This document shows positions 4,947-5,054 of a DNA stretch of 5,054 bases, piece after piece. How positions within the stretch are numbered: the stretch's first letter is position 1; every line of letters begins with the position of its first letter. A program made the position numbers and the translations under genes. The notes below the pieces were generated by a model. The model saw only the letters and a list, made by a program, of their open reading frames with translations, made no database searches and was not told the DNA's origin. Origin of the DNA: Burkholderiaceae bacterium. Lineage in GTDB: Bacteria > Pseudomonadota > Gammaproteobacteria > Burkholderiales > Burkholderiaceae_F. The DNA lies in NCBI GenBank assembly GCA_013813185.1, contig JACCSD010000259.1, forward strand, positions 1 to 5,054, read 5' to 3'.

Positions 4947-5054
4947 GACCACACCGGCGCCGACGGTCTTGCCCCCTTCGCGCACCGCGAAGCGCAGGCC
5001 TTGCTCCATCGCGATCGGGGCGATCAGTGCGACTTCCATCTGGATGTTGTCGCC
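4929..5054 (-). CDS. tuf: Elongation factor Tu, C-terminal 41 residues only
   Basis: EF-Tu is the GTPase that carries aminoacyl-tRNA to the ribosome. Only the end of beta-barrel domain III is inside the window: it starts GDNIQMEVALIAPIAMEQGL and ends RFAVREGGKTVGAGVVAKIT-E, then TAG at 4931-4929. The full protein is normally about 394-396 residues, so roughly 350 lie upstream beyond position 5054. The block F-A-[IV]-R-E-G-G-[RK]-T-V-G-A-G-V-V is diagnostic; this copy has V and K where most proteobacterial EF-Tu I recall has I and R. Position next to rpsJ marks it as the str-operon copy (tufA by E. coli naming). Its last codons and stop lie in a 17-bp tandem duplication. Confidence 0.97.
   Translation of the reverse strand, partial: GDNIQMEVALIAPIAMEQGLRFAVREGGKTVGAGVVAKITE

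Overview
The window is a stretch of the conserved str/S10 ribosomal-protein region, with every gene on the minus strand, so transcription runs from high to low coordinates. In transcription order it holds the 3' end of tuf (EF-Tu), then rpsJ (S10/NusE), rplC (L3), rplD (L4), rplW (L23), rplB (L2), rpsS (S19), rplV (L22), rpsC (S3) and the first three quarters of rplP (L16), which runs off the low-coordinate edge. Nothing convincing is encoded on the plus strand; the long open frames there are antisense shadows of GC-rich genes.

The organism is most likely a betaproteobacterium, probably Burkholderiales-like. L4, L3, S3, S19 and S10 read like recalled Burkholderia-type sequences, S3 carries the long Arg/Pro-rich C-terminal tail seen in that group, and the tuf-rpsJ-rplC order fits. 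This rests on remembered family sequences, not on a search.

Layout: 4929-5054 is the tuf tail. 4859-4928 is a 70-bp spacer holding a duplicated copy of the tuf terminus, a short hairpin, and a boxA-like element that overlaps the weak Shine-Dalgarno sequence of rpsJ. 4532-4858 is rpsJ. 4392-4531 is the largest spacer (140 bp), with a candidate internal promoter and leader in front of rplC. From 4391 down to 1 the genes are packed with gaps of 7-9 bp or overlaps of 1-4 bp, as expected for a translationally coupled operon. No stretch over 300 bp lacks a gene.

The products work together: EF-Tu delivers aminoacyl-tRNA; L2, L3, L4, L16, L22 and L23 build the peptidyl-transferase region and exit tunnel of the 50S subunit; S3, S10 and S19 build the 30S head. 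S10 is also NusE, which binds boxA RNA with NusB, and that makes the boxA-like site just upstream of its own gene the best lead here.

I see no unknown defence, mobile or metabolic system. The points worth a second look are regulatory or evolutionary: the boxA-like site, the 17-bp tandem duplication across the tuf stop, the possible promoter between rpsJ and rplC, and the long repeat-bearing tail of S3.
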